Shown here one piece after another: positions 54,317-63,605 of a stretch of DNA of 64,000 nt. The notes beneath the pieces are model-generated. The model ran no database searches. It was given only the letters and a program-made list of their open reading frames with translations, and was not told where the DNA came from. Location of the stretch: the NCBI RefSeq assembly GCF_002926165.1, contig NZ_MAGP01000093.1, positions 62,001 through 126,000 on the forward strand. Direction: 5' to 3'. The stretch comes from Micromonospora chalcea (GTDB taxonomy: Bacteria; Actinomycetota; Actinomycetes; Mycobacteriales; Micromonosporaceae). The position numbers and the translations under genes are program-made. Each line of letters opens with the position of its first letter. Position 1 is the first letter of the stretch.

Positions 54317-54490
54317 GCCCCCGTTTACCCCCCGAAAACCCCCGCGCATGGTTGACAACCAGTGACGATTGACGGTCATCGCCTGACCGCGGCTGCGCAG
54401 TTCAACGCCTCCTTCTGGTAGTCAACGACAAAGGCGAGATGGCTACGGACGGTAACAAGGGGTCGTCGGTTCGAATCCGGCCGTCCCGAC
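54317..54490 (+). repeat. Att-like repeat D ending in a tRNA 3' half (integrase-proximal attachment site)
   Basis: Contains the same CCCCCGTTTACCCCCC block, TTGACAACCAGTGAC, GTCAACGACAA and GTAACAAGGGG framework as repeats A-C. Here it ends in a good tRNA 3' half: GTCGG TTCGAAT CCGGC T-arm followed by CGTCCCG and A. A matching 5' acceptor strand (CGGGACG) is not present, so it is not a full tRNA gene; a proline-type tRNA is my guess. The tyrosine integrase gene ends 84 bases to the right, as expected for an attL/attR junction. Confidence 0.7.
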
Positions 54491-54500
54491 AGCACGAAAA

Positions 54501-54540
54501 GAGGCCGTCAACCGGGGTGAAAGCCCTGGTCAACGGCCTC
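54501..54540. terminator. Stem-loop between attachment site and integrase gene
   Basis: GAGGCCGT...ACC pairs with GGT...ACGGCCTC around a GGGTGAAAGCCC hairpin top; 11 of 13 outer bases pair. It lies just past the tRNA-derived core and downstream of the minus-strand integrase stop, so it could end integrase transcription. Confidence 0.6.
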
Positions 54541-54573
54541 TAATTCGTATCGGGGTAGTAGAAGTTTGTTGAT

Positions 54574-55503
54574 CTAGACGGCGCGTAGCTGGGGACCACC
54601 TGGGGACCGACGGGCCTTCAAGTGGGCGCTGAGGGCCGTTCCGGCGTCCGTGATCGACTGCCGGTCGGGGTGTAGGTAGCGCTGGGTCGTGGTCAGCGAT
54701 CCGTGTCCGGCGATCTTCCGTAGGACGTGTACCGGTACGCCCGCGTCGGCCATCCAGGTAAGGCCGGTGTGCCGCAGGTCGTGCCGGCGTAGGTGTTCGT
54801 ATCCGAGCTTTGTGACCACCTCATCCCAATGCGTCGCGTCACGGAGTACGGCGGTACTGATCCGGCCACCGCGCGGGCCGGTGAACAGCCGGGATTCCGG
54901 CTTGGTCGCGGCGTCCAGGCGATGGGCCACGATCGGTCGTACTTCCTCGATCAGCGGCACGGTCCGGGCGCGTTTTCCCTTGGTGCCCTTGTCGATTAGG
55001 CCACCAGGGCTGGGTGTGGTCTGGCGGCGCACTGTCCACATCCACGTTTCTCGGTCGATGTCCTCGGCCCGGACGCCGGAAACCTCGCCGATCCGGGCGG
55101 CGGTACAGGCGGCGAATATCACCACGTCGGCCCATCCGGTGAAGTGATTCGCGGAGCGGTCGACCAGGGCAGCGGCAAGCTTGGTTAGCGTTTCCCAATC
55201 GGGCAGAGCCAGCGAGCGAGGATCGTCCAACTCGTCGGCGGCCCGTTGGTATTCGCGCTGCCACCCTGTCACCTGTGCGGGGTTGCGTTGGATGATGCCA
55301 TCCCGTACGGCCTGTTCCATCACGCGGACCAGCACGGCGAGACTGTTCTTCACCGTCGATCGGCTGTACTCGTCGGCGATCCACGAGTGCACCGCCCGAT
55401 CCACCGCGCCATTGGTAATCATCCGAACGGGAATGTGACCGAGCGTCGGCACCACCCGCTTGCGCCAACCCGCCAAGTACGGATCAAGGGTCTTGCGCTC
55501 CAA
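54574..55503 (-). CDS. int: Tyrosine recombinase / integrase, possibly N-terminally truncated
   Basis: A 309-residue phage-type integrase. The catalytic set is visible: Arg in TAARIGEVSG, the HDLRHTG box, GHGSLTT and the nucleophile Tyr in TTQRYLHP. The core-binding (SAM-like) domain is only partly present, starting near LDPYLAGWRKRVVPTLGH. Homologues usually have about 370-460 residues with an arm-binding N-terminal domain. A stop lies shortly upstream in frame, and the apparent start is TTG, so the N-terminus has probably been lost. Its 3' end faces att-like repeat D. If functional, it would recombine at a tRNA 3' end. Confidence 0.75.
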   Translation of the reverse strand: MERKTLDPYLAGWRKRVVPTLGHIPVRMITNGAVDRAVHSWIADEYSRSTVKNSLAVLVRVMEQAVRDGIIQRNPAQVTGWQREYQRAADELDDPRSLALPDWETLTKLAAALVDRSANHFTGWADVVIFAACTAARIGEVSGVRAEDIDRETWMWTVRRQTTPSPGGLIDKGTKGKRARTVPLIEEVRPIVAHRLDAATKPESRLFTGPRGGRISTAVLRDATHWDEVVTKLGYEHLRRHDLRHTGLTWMADAGVPVHVLRKIAGHGSLTTTQRYLHPDRQSITDAGTALSAHLKARRSPGGPQLRAV

Positions 55504-55720
55504 GCCGGGCTGGTACGCCGTCGCTCGTCACCTCTGGAATGACCCCAACAGGAGCCGGTGCCCGGAGAGCAGGCTAGCCCAGTGTTGCTCATCACCCTGA
55601 AGGGAACGCAACGCGATATTGACGTTCAGCCCGCCGTCCATGGGCACGGCGGTCGCCATCATCCCTGGAGGGGTCGCATGGAATCCGCTTCGTTGATCGC
55701 AGGCGCTCGATTCGAGGCGC

Positions 55721-56809
55721 TCACCAAGCCTCAGCGATCGCAGCGCGACAAGCGTCGAGGACGCCGTCGATGCGTTCCCGCAACCAGGCCGGAAGTGAGA
55801 TCAAGATCAACCCGCTAGCCGATGCGGTGTTCCTGAGTTGGGTGGTGCGCCGGCCGTCAACGGCCGCCATGAGACCTTCGTGGAGGAGAACTTCGCGGGC
55901 AGCGTAGGCGTCACCGGAGCCGACCGCTCTGGCAACCACTTCCGAAGCAAGCTGCGGCAAGATTCGCTGATCCGCTCCGGTCGACGCGTCAATGAGCGTC
56001 AATCCCAGCCGAGTTTCGAAGATAGCTAGGCCCTGCGCCGGCCGTAGGCCGAGGTAGCCCTCCAACGCGAGGTCTAGGTGCGTACGCGAGGGCCTGTCGC
56101 ACAGGTGGGCCAAGCATGCGGTGATCACCTCCTCCCACGGCTCACCCCGAGCGGTTCCGGCCACCAGTGCCCGGGCCGACTCCAGATCACCCGCCCTGAC
56201 ATGAGCAATGACCGCCACCTGACGTCCGTCGAGCATCCGCTGGCCGATGCCACGATGCCGTTCAAGATGCGCGTACGCCTCTCTCCACCGGCCCGCGCCA
56301 GCCAGCGCACGGGCGCCCTCCGCCACGAGCACGCTCCACAGCCACTGCCTTACTTCGCGGTGGTCGTCCTCGCCGCGAGTCAGCCGGCTCGCCGGCAGGG
56401 CCTGGCCGTCGATCACCGCATCCCTCCGTGATGACACCGCCTCGAAGAGGCCAGTGAGGAGGTGAAGAGCAGCGTCGCCGTCGCGGTCGCGAATGTGCAG
56501 CCGGGCGAGATTGACCAAGGGCTCCAGCGCACACCGCGCCGCCCGCGCGTCTAGAGGAACAGCCTGCAGGTACGCGGCGGCGTGCTCGTGGCACCACCGG
56601 CGGGCCAGCTCCGGCTGGCCGCAGTCCGACGCGAGCAGAGCAGCCTGGTTGTAGACGGCCGACGCCACGACTCGGTCGTGCTCTCGCGCGGCGCGTTCGG
56701 CCAGGGTGCACAAATTGTCGACGCGCTCAACCAGCGGCCCAGCGATGGGCCGTGGCCGCGCGACCAGCGGGAAGCGCCGCAGCACCGCGCTGTCCGGCTG
56801 CACGGTCAC
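55721..56809 (-). CDS. Helical (TPR-like) protein, last gene of the lanthipeptide operon
   Basis: A 362-residue helical protein, with repeats such as ASAVYNQAALLASDCGQPEL and GRWREAYAHLERHRGIGQRM. It resembles proteins of unknown role found next to FxLD lanthipeptide genes. GTG 56809 overlaps the methyltransferase stop as GTGA, so it belongs to the operon. There are no membrane segments or catalytic motifs. A role in precursor handling or regulation is possible but not shown. Confidence 0.65.
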   Translation of the reverse strand: MTVQPDSAVLRRFPLVARPRPIAGPLVERVDNLCTLAERAAREHDRVVASAVYNQAALLASDCGQPELARRWCHEHAAAYLQAVPLDARAARCALEPLVNLARLHIRDRDGDAALHLLTGLFEAVSSRRDAVIDGQALPASRLTRGEDDHREVRQWLWSVLVAEGARALAGAGRWREAYAHLERHRGIGQRMLDGRQVAVIAHVRAGDLESARALVAGTARGEPWEEVITACLAHLCDRPSRTHLDLALEGYLGLRPAQGLAIFETRLGLTLIDASTGADQRILPQLASEVVARAVGSGDAYAAREVLLHEGLMAAVDGRRTTQLRNTASASGLILISLPAWLRERIDGVLDACRAAIAEAW

Positions 56810-58866
56810 TGCCAGGTGACGGTGATGGGGTGCTGCGGCCGGGGAAGAACGAAGCGTCCGGCCGAGGGGTCCGCCTCGGCGGGAGCGTCGGGGATCTCGA
56901 AGCGCACGGTGCGGGAGCGGTAGGTGGCGTCCCAGATGCGGATTTCTTCGCTGACCTGCTGTGCGAGGTCCGCTCCGTGGGGTCCGTGGCCGATGACGCC
57001 GACCTCGTACAACTTGGTGCCGTCGGGTCTGGTCGGGGTGGGCCTGATGGTGAGGTAGACGAGGTCGGCGCCGCGGGTGGTGGCCATCGCGCCCCAGGGG
57101 AACATCGGGGTGACGGCGCCGCGTTCGATGGCTGCGGGTTGGACGTTCATGCGCATGATGGCGTTGTCGAGCCGGCAGGCCAGCCAGAGGTCCATCCACT
57201 CGTACGGCACCATCGGTGGGAAGAACACGTCTGTCCAAATCTTGCGCCGTTCGGTGTCCAGCACGCCGGCCAGTGCCGCGGCGTCGACGTCCTGCTCCTT
57301 GTGCACCTGCAGGACGACGTCCTGCTCCGATGTGATCGGCACGAGTCGGCGGGCGTCATCACCGATGCCGCGCAGCGGCATGAAGACGGCCAGCTCGCTG
57401 CCCTGGTCGCGCCACCCGCCGTCGTACCGCTCGAAGATGATCGAGCGGGAGGCGGCGCCACGCAGGCGCAGCGGTACGACGAGTCGCCCGTCCGGGGCGA
57501 GCTGCTTCAGCCAGGCAGTCGGGGTTTCGTAGGCGCCGACTGTGGCGATGATCCGGTCGTAGGGTGCGCCGTCGGGGCAGCCGAGCGCTCCGTCGCCGAG
57601 GATGACGTCCACGTTCGTGACGCCCGCAGTGGCAAGGTGTTTGCGGGCCCCGTCGACGAGGTCCTCGTCGACGTCGAGGGTGACGACGCGTCCGTTGTCG
57701 CCAGTGAAGGCGGCGAGCAGGGCGGCGTTGTAGCCGGTGCCGGCGCCGGCTTCCATGACCCGGTGGCCGGGTCGTACGTCGAGTTGTTCGAGCATCATGG
57801 CCACGATTCGTGGCTGTGAGGCGGCGCTGATGGAGGCGCCTCGGCCGTCGGTCTTGGTGTAGACGGGAGCGTCGGCGTAGGCCTGTTCAAGTGGTACGCC
57901 GGGTAGGAACAGGTGCCGCGGGGTGGCGCGGATGGCGGCCTCGACGCCGGGCGTGCGGATGATGTTCTCGGCGCGCAGTGCGTCGGTGAGCGCGGCGCGC
58001 AGGTCGGCGGGGTCGCTGGTCACTCGATCGACGCTAGTGCTCGTGGGCGTGGGTTCTGCGATCGACACGGTGCTCCTCGTGGTGTGGTGGAAGACGTTGC
58101 GGACCGCGAGCGCGGCGAGGGTGGACTGGTCCTGAACGGACAAGCCAGATCGGTTGGCGTGGAAGATGACGTGGTGTGCGATGACGGCGCGTAGCCCCCG
58201 TCGAAGGTGGCCGTGTCGGGCGAGGTCGGCGAGTGCCTGGCCGGCGGTTGCGAAGGCGTCGAGCCATGGGCCGAGGCCCACGAGTGGTCCGCCTGTCTTC
58301 GCGAGGCTGTGGGCGTCGACGGTCATGAGCCGATTGATCGCTCGGGCCAGTTCGGCGGCCCGCTCTGGCACTGCGAGGCCGGGGGAGGGCCGGAGGTCGG
58401 CGACCTTCGCCCAGGTGTCGCCCTGCTCGTACCAGTCCAGACCGGCGGCGCGCATCAGGACGCTGCACAGCAGCACGGCGAGCTCGCGCCTTCCCAGCGT
58501 GGTGGCGGGAGGCAGGTCGAGTAGCAGGTGCCGGCTGTCCTGATGAAACAGCACGTGGGCTACCTCCATGCCGGCCGACCCGCCGAAGGCCAGGGTCTCC
58601 GGTTCGTAGACGCCTCGGGTCCAGTTGGTGAGTCGGTCCTGACCCGCGAGTGTCTCCAGCAGGTCCTCGACGCGGTGGGAGGTCGGGTCGTCGGCAAGGT
58701 AGCGCCACCGCCAGGTGGGGTACTTCCGGACGTACCACCACCCGTGCAGCACGCTCTCGTCCTGTGCGGCGGCCAGCGCCGGGGCCAGGACGGAGGCGGC
58801 GACGTCCTCGGCTGCGGTGGGGTCGGGGAACTCGACGGTGTACTGCCGCCAGGCGGGCGTTGGCAT
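56806..58866 (-). CDS. FxLD-system protein: LanB C-terminal-like domain fused to a PIMT-type methyltransferase
   Basis: A 686-residue fusion. Residues about 1-270 match the thiopeptide-type/SpaB C-terminal domain (WWYVRKYPTWRWRYL, LFHQDSRHLLL), which in LanB enzymes performs glutamate elimination or binding. Residues about 320-530 are a protein-isoaspartate methyltransferase-like domain with RVMEAGAGTGYNAALLAAF and VVTLDVDEDL as SAM-binding motifs. A C-terminal domain follows. This is the layout of the methyltransferases of FxLD lanthipeptide systems; related LanS_A enzymes methylate Asp and lead to isoaspartate or succinimide. It lies 14 bases after LanC and overlaps the next gene. Confidence 0.85.
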   Translation of the reverse strand: MPTPAWRQYTVEFPDPTAAEDVAASVLAPALAAAQDESVLHGWWYVRKYPTWRWRYLADDPTSHRVEDLLETLAGQDRLTNWTRGVYEPETLAFGGSAGMEVAHVLFHQDSRHLLLDLPPATTLGRRELAVLLCSVLMRAAGLDWYEQGDTWAKVADLRPSPGLAVPERAAELARAINRLMTVDAHSLAKTGGPLVGLGPWLDAFATAGQALADLARHGHLRRGLRAVIAHHVIFHANRSGLSVQDQSTLAALAVRNVFHHTTRSTVSIAEPTPTSTSVDRVTSDPADLRAALTDALRAENIIRTPGVEAAIRATPRHLFLPGVPLEQAYADAPVYTKTDGRGASISAASQPRIVAMMLEQLDVRPGHRVMEAGAGTGYNAALLAAFTGDNGRVVTLDVDEDLVDGARKHLATAGVTNVDVILGDGALGCPDGAPYDRIIATVGAYETPTAWLKQLAPDGRLVVPLRLRGAASRSIIFERYDGGWRDQGSELAVFMPLRGIGDDARRLVPITSEQDVVLQVHKEQDVDAAALAGVLDTERRKIWTDVFFPPMVPYEWMDLWLACRLDNAIMRMNVQPAAIERGAVTPMFPWGAMATTRGADLVYLTIRPTPTRPDGTKLYEVGVIGHGPHGADLAQQVSEEIRIWDATYRSRTVRFEIPDAPAEADPSAGRFVLPRPQHPITVTWQ

Positions 58867-58880
58867 TCGGCGTCCTCATG

Positions 58881-60161
58881 TCAGGGGATGGGCGATGGGG
58901 CGGTGAGCAGGCAGGCGTCCCAGGAGCTGGTGTGCGCGCCCGCGCTGCTGCAGCTGAGGGCGGCCAGCGCCACCCGGGCGGCGCCTTCGAGCAGGCCAGG
59001 GCTCGCGGCGACCAGGGCAGCTGCGGTACGCCGGGGCCCGGCGCCGTCCGGGTCGAGCGCGCCGAGAAGCCGAGGGGCCAGCACGCCGAGGGTCCCGGCG
59101 GTGTCGGGCAGGGCGTCGGCGGCCATCCGGTGCGCGATGTGGGCCAGGCCGGCGTGGCCGTGGCAGAGCGACGGGTCGGTGGTCGCCGCGAGCTGGCACG
59201 GGTCAGCGAGTGCGCGTACGAGTGCGTCTTCGGCGGCGGCGCGGCGGACGTGATCGTTCAGGGCCAGGGCGGCGAGCTGCTGGGCGCGCGCCAGCCCGGG
59301 GGTGCCGTAGCACCAGGACGGCCGCTGCACGCGGTAGACCTCGGCGCGGTCCGCCCGGAGTTGCACTCTGGTAATCCAGTACGGCCAGAGCGGACCGGCC
59401 GTGGAGTCGTGGCACCATCGGTCGAGCCAGGTGCAGATCGTTGCGATGGCAGCGGTCTGACCGTCGACGGCAATGCCGTGCAGGGCCGCGAGCGCCAGTA
59501 GCGCCAAGGGTCCGGCGATGCCGTGGGCCGTGCCGTTGTTGCCGTGTCCGCCGGGGAAGCGGGAGTCGGCGCGGCCGGAGGGCCCGCTGCCGGTCCACCA
59601 GCCTGGTAACACCTCGCTGCCGACGGGTAGGGGCTGCGTCAGCCGGACCAGATACCCGAGCACCATGGCCAGCGCCTCACTGTCGGGTGCTCGGCGGAGC
59701 AGGTACGCCCCGACGCCGGCCAATCCTCGGATGGCGTCGAACTCGGCGAGCGCCGGTAGTTCCCCATCGTCGATGCGGGCGTGCGCGGCGGCCACGCGGC
59801 GCCGGGCGTCGGCGGCGATCGCCCGGTCGAGGTCGTCGAGCGCGCGGGCGTAGGTGCCGGGCTGGTGAGCGGCGGCGCAAGCGAGGACGTGGGCCAGCGC
59901 GGGCGCGCCGTGGAAGGGGTGGCTGTCGGCGCCCGTCGTTACCGGGCCGCTGGTAGCGGCGGCGAGCCAATCATGAGCACGTTGCCAGGGCCTTAGCCGT
60001 GCCGCTGCCAGCTCGACGTGGAGCAGGGCGATGCCGGGTACGCCGAGGGCGAGTGACTGCTGCCACCAGGGTTGCCGGATCGGCAGCCGTGGGTCGTCGG
60101 GATGGGCGAGCAGATCGGCGACTGCGACAGCGAGGTCGTGGCTCTCGTACGGAAGGGTCAT
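58881..60161 (-). CDS. LanC-like lanthionine cyclase
   Basis: A 426-residue alpha-toroid cyclase. The zinc ligands are visible in WCYGTPGLA and LCHGHAGLA. The GGHGNNGTAHGIAGPLALL segment is also conserved in LanC. It adds cysteine thiols to the dehydrated Ser/Thr of the precursor. The start ATG overlaps the LanB stop as ATGA. Confidence 0.85.
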   Translation of the reverse strand: MTLPYESHDLAVAVADLLAHPDDPRLPIRQPWWQQSLALGVPGIALLHVELAAARLRPWQRAHDWLAAATSGPVTTGADSHPFHGAPALAHVLACAAAHQPGTYARALDDLDRAIAADARRRVAAAHARIDDGELPALAEFDAIRGLAGVGAYLLRRAPDSEALAMVLGYLVRLTQPLPVGSEVLPGWWTGSGPSGRADSRFPGGHGNNGTAHGIAGPLALLALAALHGIAVDGQTAAIATICTWLDRWCHDSTAGPLWPYWITRVQLRADRAEVYRVQRPSWCYGTPGLARAQQLAALALNDHVRRAAAEDALVRALADPCQLAATTDPSLCHGHAGLAHIAHRMAADALPDTAGTLGVLAPRLLGALDPDGAGPRRTAAALVAASPGLLEGAARVALAALSCSSAGAHTSSWDACLLTAPSPIP

Positions 60162-63100
60162 GGCCGGCTCCGGGCGAAGTAGGCCAGGGCGGCGGCGCGG
60201 GCGAGGTGGCGGCACCGGTCTTCGTCGTCGAAGTCGATGCCGACCGCGCGGATGTAGTGGGCGTGCATGAAGGAGCCGAGGACGTCGTCGCTGTTGATGC
60301 CGTCGGTGTGCGGTCCGGGTAGGTGGGTCCGGTAGATGGCGAGGGCGATGTCGCGGTTCTTCCAGGCGTCGACGATGGCGGTGCCGCCGGGGACAGCGCG
60401 CAGTGCGGCCCAGTCGTCGCCGGGGTGGGCGAGTCGTACGGCTTCGTGGAACAGCGGCCGCTCGACCGGCTGCGGCGCGGTCGGGGGTACGTGGTCGATG
60501 AGCCAGCGCATGCCGGCGTCGACGTTGCCGGTGTAGGCGACGGCGATAGCGGCGATCTGCGCGGCGACGAGTGCCTGTCGGCGCGGGCGGACGGGCTGGC
60601 GTAGCTGCGTGAGGACGGCGTGGGAGTCGGCGATGAAGACCGCCTCGGCGGCCTGCATGGCCGCACCGGATCCCCACCGCCCGGTCTCGGGGTAGGACGC
60701 GGCGTACTGGACCTCCCGCAGCAGGCCACGTCGGCGTAGACCGTCGGCCCATCCGCTGACACGTCCGGCGGCCGGTCCGAATGCCGACGGGTCGGGCAGG
60801 GCGATGCGGAGGCGGAGATGCTGGTCCGGGTCGCGGAACCGGAGGAACCACCAGTCCGGCGGCACCTCCCACTCAGTGAGCAGTCGGGGCAGGTGCTCGG
60901 CGAGGAGGAGGTCTTGTCGGCGGATGTCTCCGTAGAGTTTCGCGAGCAGCAGCGGGGAGGTGGCGGGGCTCAGGCACTGGTCTCGTCCGATGACGCGGGC
61001 CGGGATCGGTGTGGGCAAGGGCGGCCAGGGTGGTCGCTCGGTGGCGTGCAGCGTCAGGATGACCTCATGCGGACGGCCGCGGCACCAGCCGAGTTCCTGC
61101 GGGCTGGGTGCTTCCACGAGGACCGCTCGCGGTGCGGTGAGCAGGTGGGTGCGCAGCAGGACGCGGTGCGCGGACTCGTCGAGGTCCAGCGGCAGACGCC
61201 GGTCGGCTTCAACCAGCTGCACCAGGCGGGGCAGGCGCCGGCGGGCCCGCCACTGGTCGAGGGCGTCGTCCCAGGCGTACCAGGGCTGCCGCCGGTCGGG
61301 CAGCTCGGTAGCTTCCAGCCGCCAGGTGGCGGGGGCGAGGATCACGCGCCCGTAGCGGATGCGGGGAAGGAACGGCAGCTTGGCCCGGGCGGCGGCGCCC
61401 CAGTCGAAAGCGGTGACCTGGGCGCACTGGGCGCGGCCGAGTTCGATGAGGAACCGGGCCAGTGGTGGGGTGTGGGTGCGCAGGTTGAGCGCGTGCATGC
61501 CGACCGCTTCGACGCGACGACCGTGATCGGGCGCGGCGAGGTACATGCGTCGGCCGTCGCAGCCCACCGCCAGGTCGTCGACGGTGAGTACCGCTCGGTT
61601 CGGGCGCCGGTGCTCGGCCAGGCTGATGACAGTGGGCAGGATCTGCATGGCGCGGGTGACGTGGGTGGTCGCGGGATCCAGCGGCGGGAACGACATCTGG
61701 GCGGGCACCGTGCCGTGATCGGCGGTGGGCAGGTCGGTCAGGCCGGCGGCCAGCTTCGCGGCGTCGACCGCCCGCAGCACGCTGAGGAACCGGCCGGTGA
61801 GTCCCCCGGCGCCCCGGGACACGGAGGTGACCTCGACGGTGAACCTGCCGCGCGCCAGGGCGGCTTCGCCGGCGGCGTGCACGCGGACGCTCGTCTCCAG
61901 GTGTGCCGGCAGCCGCAGCCGTGGCGGCCCCAGCTCCAGTTGTGCGATCAGCTCCTCGTCGAGCAGCACCTCGTCCGCGCCGTCCAGGGCGGCGCGCTGG
62001 GCGAGGGCGAGGAGCAGCTCGTCGCGGCGGGACAGGGGTGAACGTGGCTCGTCTGCTGGAGTGCCGGGGTATCCGTCGGGGAAGCCGATGCCGCTGTCCG
62101 GGTCGACGACGTCGCGTACCGGCACCAGCGAGCCGATCCCGTACCGTTCGTAGAAGCGCTGGTGGTAGGCGCGCCACGCCGCGGTGCCGTAGGGGTGGGC
62201 GCTGAGCCGGGTCAACGCCAGGGCGGCGCGTTCCACCTCCCGCGCGACCTGATCCGGCAGCGTGACCGACGCGTCCAGCCGGAGATCCACCGCGAGAGGC
62301 TCGTGGACGGAGATGCCGAGGGCGCGCATCCGGGAGGTCACCTGGGCGCGGGCCTCGCGGCCGCCTGCGCCGTGGGCGGTGCGGTGGCGTCGCAGCGCCG
62401 CGTGGATGTCGCGCAGGGCGCGTACCAGGTCGGCGACCGCCGCGACGCCGTCGGCATCGACGTCGTCGAGCTGGAGCAGCAGGTACGCCAGGGCGTCGGG
62501 CTCCGTGCCGGGCGCGTGCAGGCTGGTGATCAGTGCGCCGCGGGCGATCAGCTCGGCGAGCATCCCCTCAACGGTCGCCGGTGCAGCGCGCGGGAACGCG
62601 GCACACAGCTGCGCGGACAGTGCTTCCACCCGGATCGGGGTGTCGGCGGCGGTGATCGCGGCGCGGACCGGCGCGGTGTACCGCAGCGACACCTCCACGG
62701 CCGTCGTGCCCTGCGGTCGGGCGTGCGGCTGGTAGGGCAGGACGAGCCGGTCGTCGCGTACCGTCATGGTGTTGTTCGCGACCACCGGGAGCCGGGCGAC
62801 CAGGTCCGGGCATCGTTTGAGGTGGTTGATCACGTCGGCGAGCCACGCGGCGCCCGCCCGGGCGACGGCCTGGTGTGCGGTGCCCCATCGGGTGGGCGAG
62901 CGTGATCCGAACACGGCGGGTGCCACCCCGGCGAGGAGACCGAACGGGGTCGGCCGGCCGCGTAGGCGCTGCGTGTATCGGGCGACGGCCTGGATCACCC
63001 GCCGGGTCTCTCGGACGGTGAGGGCCTCGCCGGCGCACAGCCTGGCGACCTGCGCGGCGAGTACCGGGCTGGCGTGACTGATCGCGTCCACGATGGTCTC

Positions 63101-63265
63101 GTTCGTCCACACCTGCCGCAGCCATGCCACCCAGCCGGGGACGAGGGCGTCGCGTGGTTCGGTCAGGTCCGGCCACGGCGGCAGGTCGATGTCGGGGTGG
63201 GCGGCCGCGCGGACGAGCGCGGCCCCGGTCGACCGGTATGCCGGAGAGCCTGTGGGAGAGCGCAC
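60158..63265 (-). CDS. LanB-type lantibiotic dehydratase
   Basis: A 1035-residue class I dehydratase. The N-terminal two thirds is the glutamylation domain (RTGAALVRAAAHP-like start, RLRGRPTPFGLLAGV, HQRFYERYGIGSLVPVRDVV). The C-terminal third is the SpaB_C elimination domain (WFLRFRDPDQHLRLRI, YASYPETGRWG-like, FHAEAVRLAH-like). It uses Glu-tRNA to dehydrate Ser/Thr in the precursor. GTG 63265 has GAGG 6 bases upstream; the longer reading would overlap the precursor gene. It follows the precursor gene after a strong hairpin. Confidence 0.85.
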   Translation of the reverse strand: MRSPTGSPAYRSTGAALVRAAAHPDIDLPPWPDLTEPRDALVPGWVAWLRQVWTNETIVDAISHASPVLAAQVARLCAGEALTVRETRRVIQAVARYTQRLRGRPTPFGLLAGVAPAVFGSRSPTRWGTAHQAVARAGAAWLADVINHLKRCPDLVARLPVVANNTMTVRDDRLVLPYQPHARPQGTTAVEVSLRYTAPVRAAITAADTPIRVEALSAQLCAAFPRAAPATVEGMLAELIARGALITSLHAPGTEPDALAYLLLQLDDVDADGVAAVADLVRALRDIHAALRRHRTAHGAGGREARAQVTSRMRALGISVHEPLAVDLRLDASVTLPDQVAREVERAALALTRLSAHPYGTAAWRAYHQRFYERYGIGSLVPVRDVVDPDSGIGFPDGYPGTPADEPRSPLSRRDELLLALAQRAALDGADEVLLDEELIAQLELGPPRLRLPAHLETSVRVHAAGEAALARGRFTVEVTSVSRGAGGLTGRFLSVLRAVDAAKLAAGLTDLPTADHGTVPAQMSFPPLDPATTHVTRAMQILPTVISLAEHRRPNRAVLTVDDLAVGCDGRRMYLAAPDHGRRVEAVGMHALNLRTHTPPLARFLIELGRAQCAQVTAFDWGAAARAKLPFLPRIRYGRVILAPATWRLEATELPDRRQPWYAWDDALDQWRARRRLPRLVQLVEADRRLPLDLDESAHRVLLRTHLLTAPRAVLVEAPSPQELGWCRGRPHEVILTLHATERPPWPPLPTPIPARVIGRDQCLSPATSPLLLAKLYGDIRRQDLLLAEHLPRLLTEWEVPPDWWFLRFRDPDQHLRLRIALPDPSAFGPAAGRVSGWADGLRRRGLLREVQYAASYPETGRWGSGAAMQAAEAVFIADSHAVLTQLRQPVRPRRQALVAAQIAAIAVAYTGNVDAGMRWLIDHVPPTAPQPVERPLFHEAVRLAHPGDDWAALRAVPGGTAIVDAWKNRDIALAIYRTHLPGPHTDGINSDDVLGSFMHAHYIRAVGIDFDDEDRCRHLARAAALAYFARSRP

Positions 63266-63295
63266 GCTGCACCTCGGGTGGATGTCGGTTCGGGC

Positions 63296-63340
63296 GCCGG
63301 CCGGCGCGGAGAATTGGGGCGTGTTGCCGCGCCGGCCGGC
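63296..63340 (-). terminator. Strong hairpin between precursor gene and LanB gene (attenuator)
   Basis: A perfect 14-bp GC-only inverted repeat, 63296-63309 with 63327-63340, with a 17-base loop, in the 98-base gap after the precursor gene. Such partial terminators usually keep precursor mRNA more abundant than enzyme mRNA. Confidence 0.75.
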
Positions 63341-63363
63341 CTTTCCGGGGGAGGGTTCGTCGG

Positions 63364-63522
63364 TCAGGCGACGTTTGTGGTGCAGGCGGTGCAGGTGCTG
63401 CCGCAGCCGTCGTCGGTCAGGTTGACCAGGCCGGCCACGTCCGCCACCTCCAGCAGGCTGACGTCCAGGTCGAAGTCCCCGCCGTCGGCGGTCGTGCTCT
63501 GCTCCGCGGTGCTGGTGGACAT
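63364..63522 (-). CDS. FxLD family lanthipeptide precursor
   Basis: A 52-residue precursor. The leader contains the DFDLDVSLLE motif, the FxLD signature recognised by LanB-type enzymes in this class. The C-terminal core TDDGCGSTCTACTTNVA holds three Cys and several Ser/Thr for lanthionine rings. The Asp pair TDD is a candidate target for the PIMT-like methyltransferase. GGGAGGAAG just upstream of ATG 63522 is an excellent ribosome site. It is the first gene of a five-gene minus-strand operon. Confidence 0.9.
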   Translation of the reverse strand: MSTSTAEQSTTADGGDFDLDVSLLEVADVAGLVNLTDDGCGSTCTACTTNVA

Positions 63523-63605
63523 GTCTTCCTCCCATCTCGAGATCTCCCCGGGCCGCGGTGACCCGAGGTGGTGCCGGGTGGCCGCGTCCCGGTGACGCGT
63601 CACCC

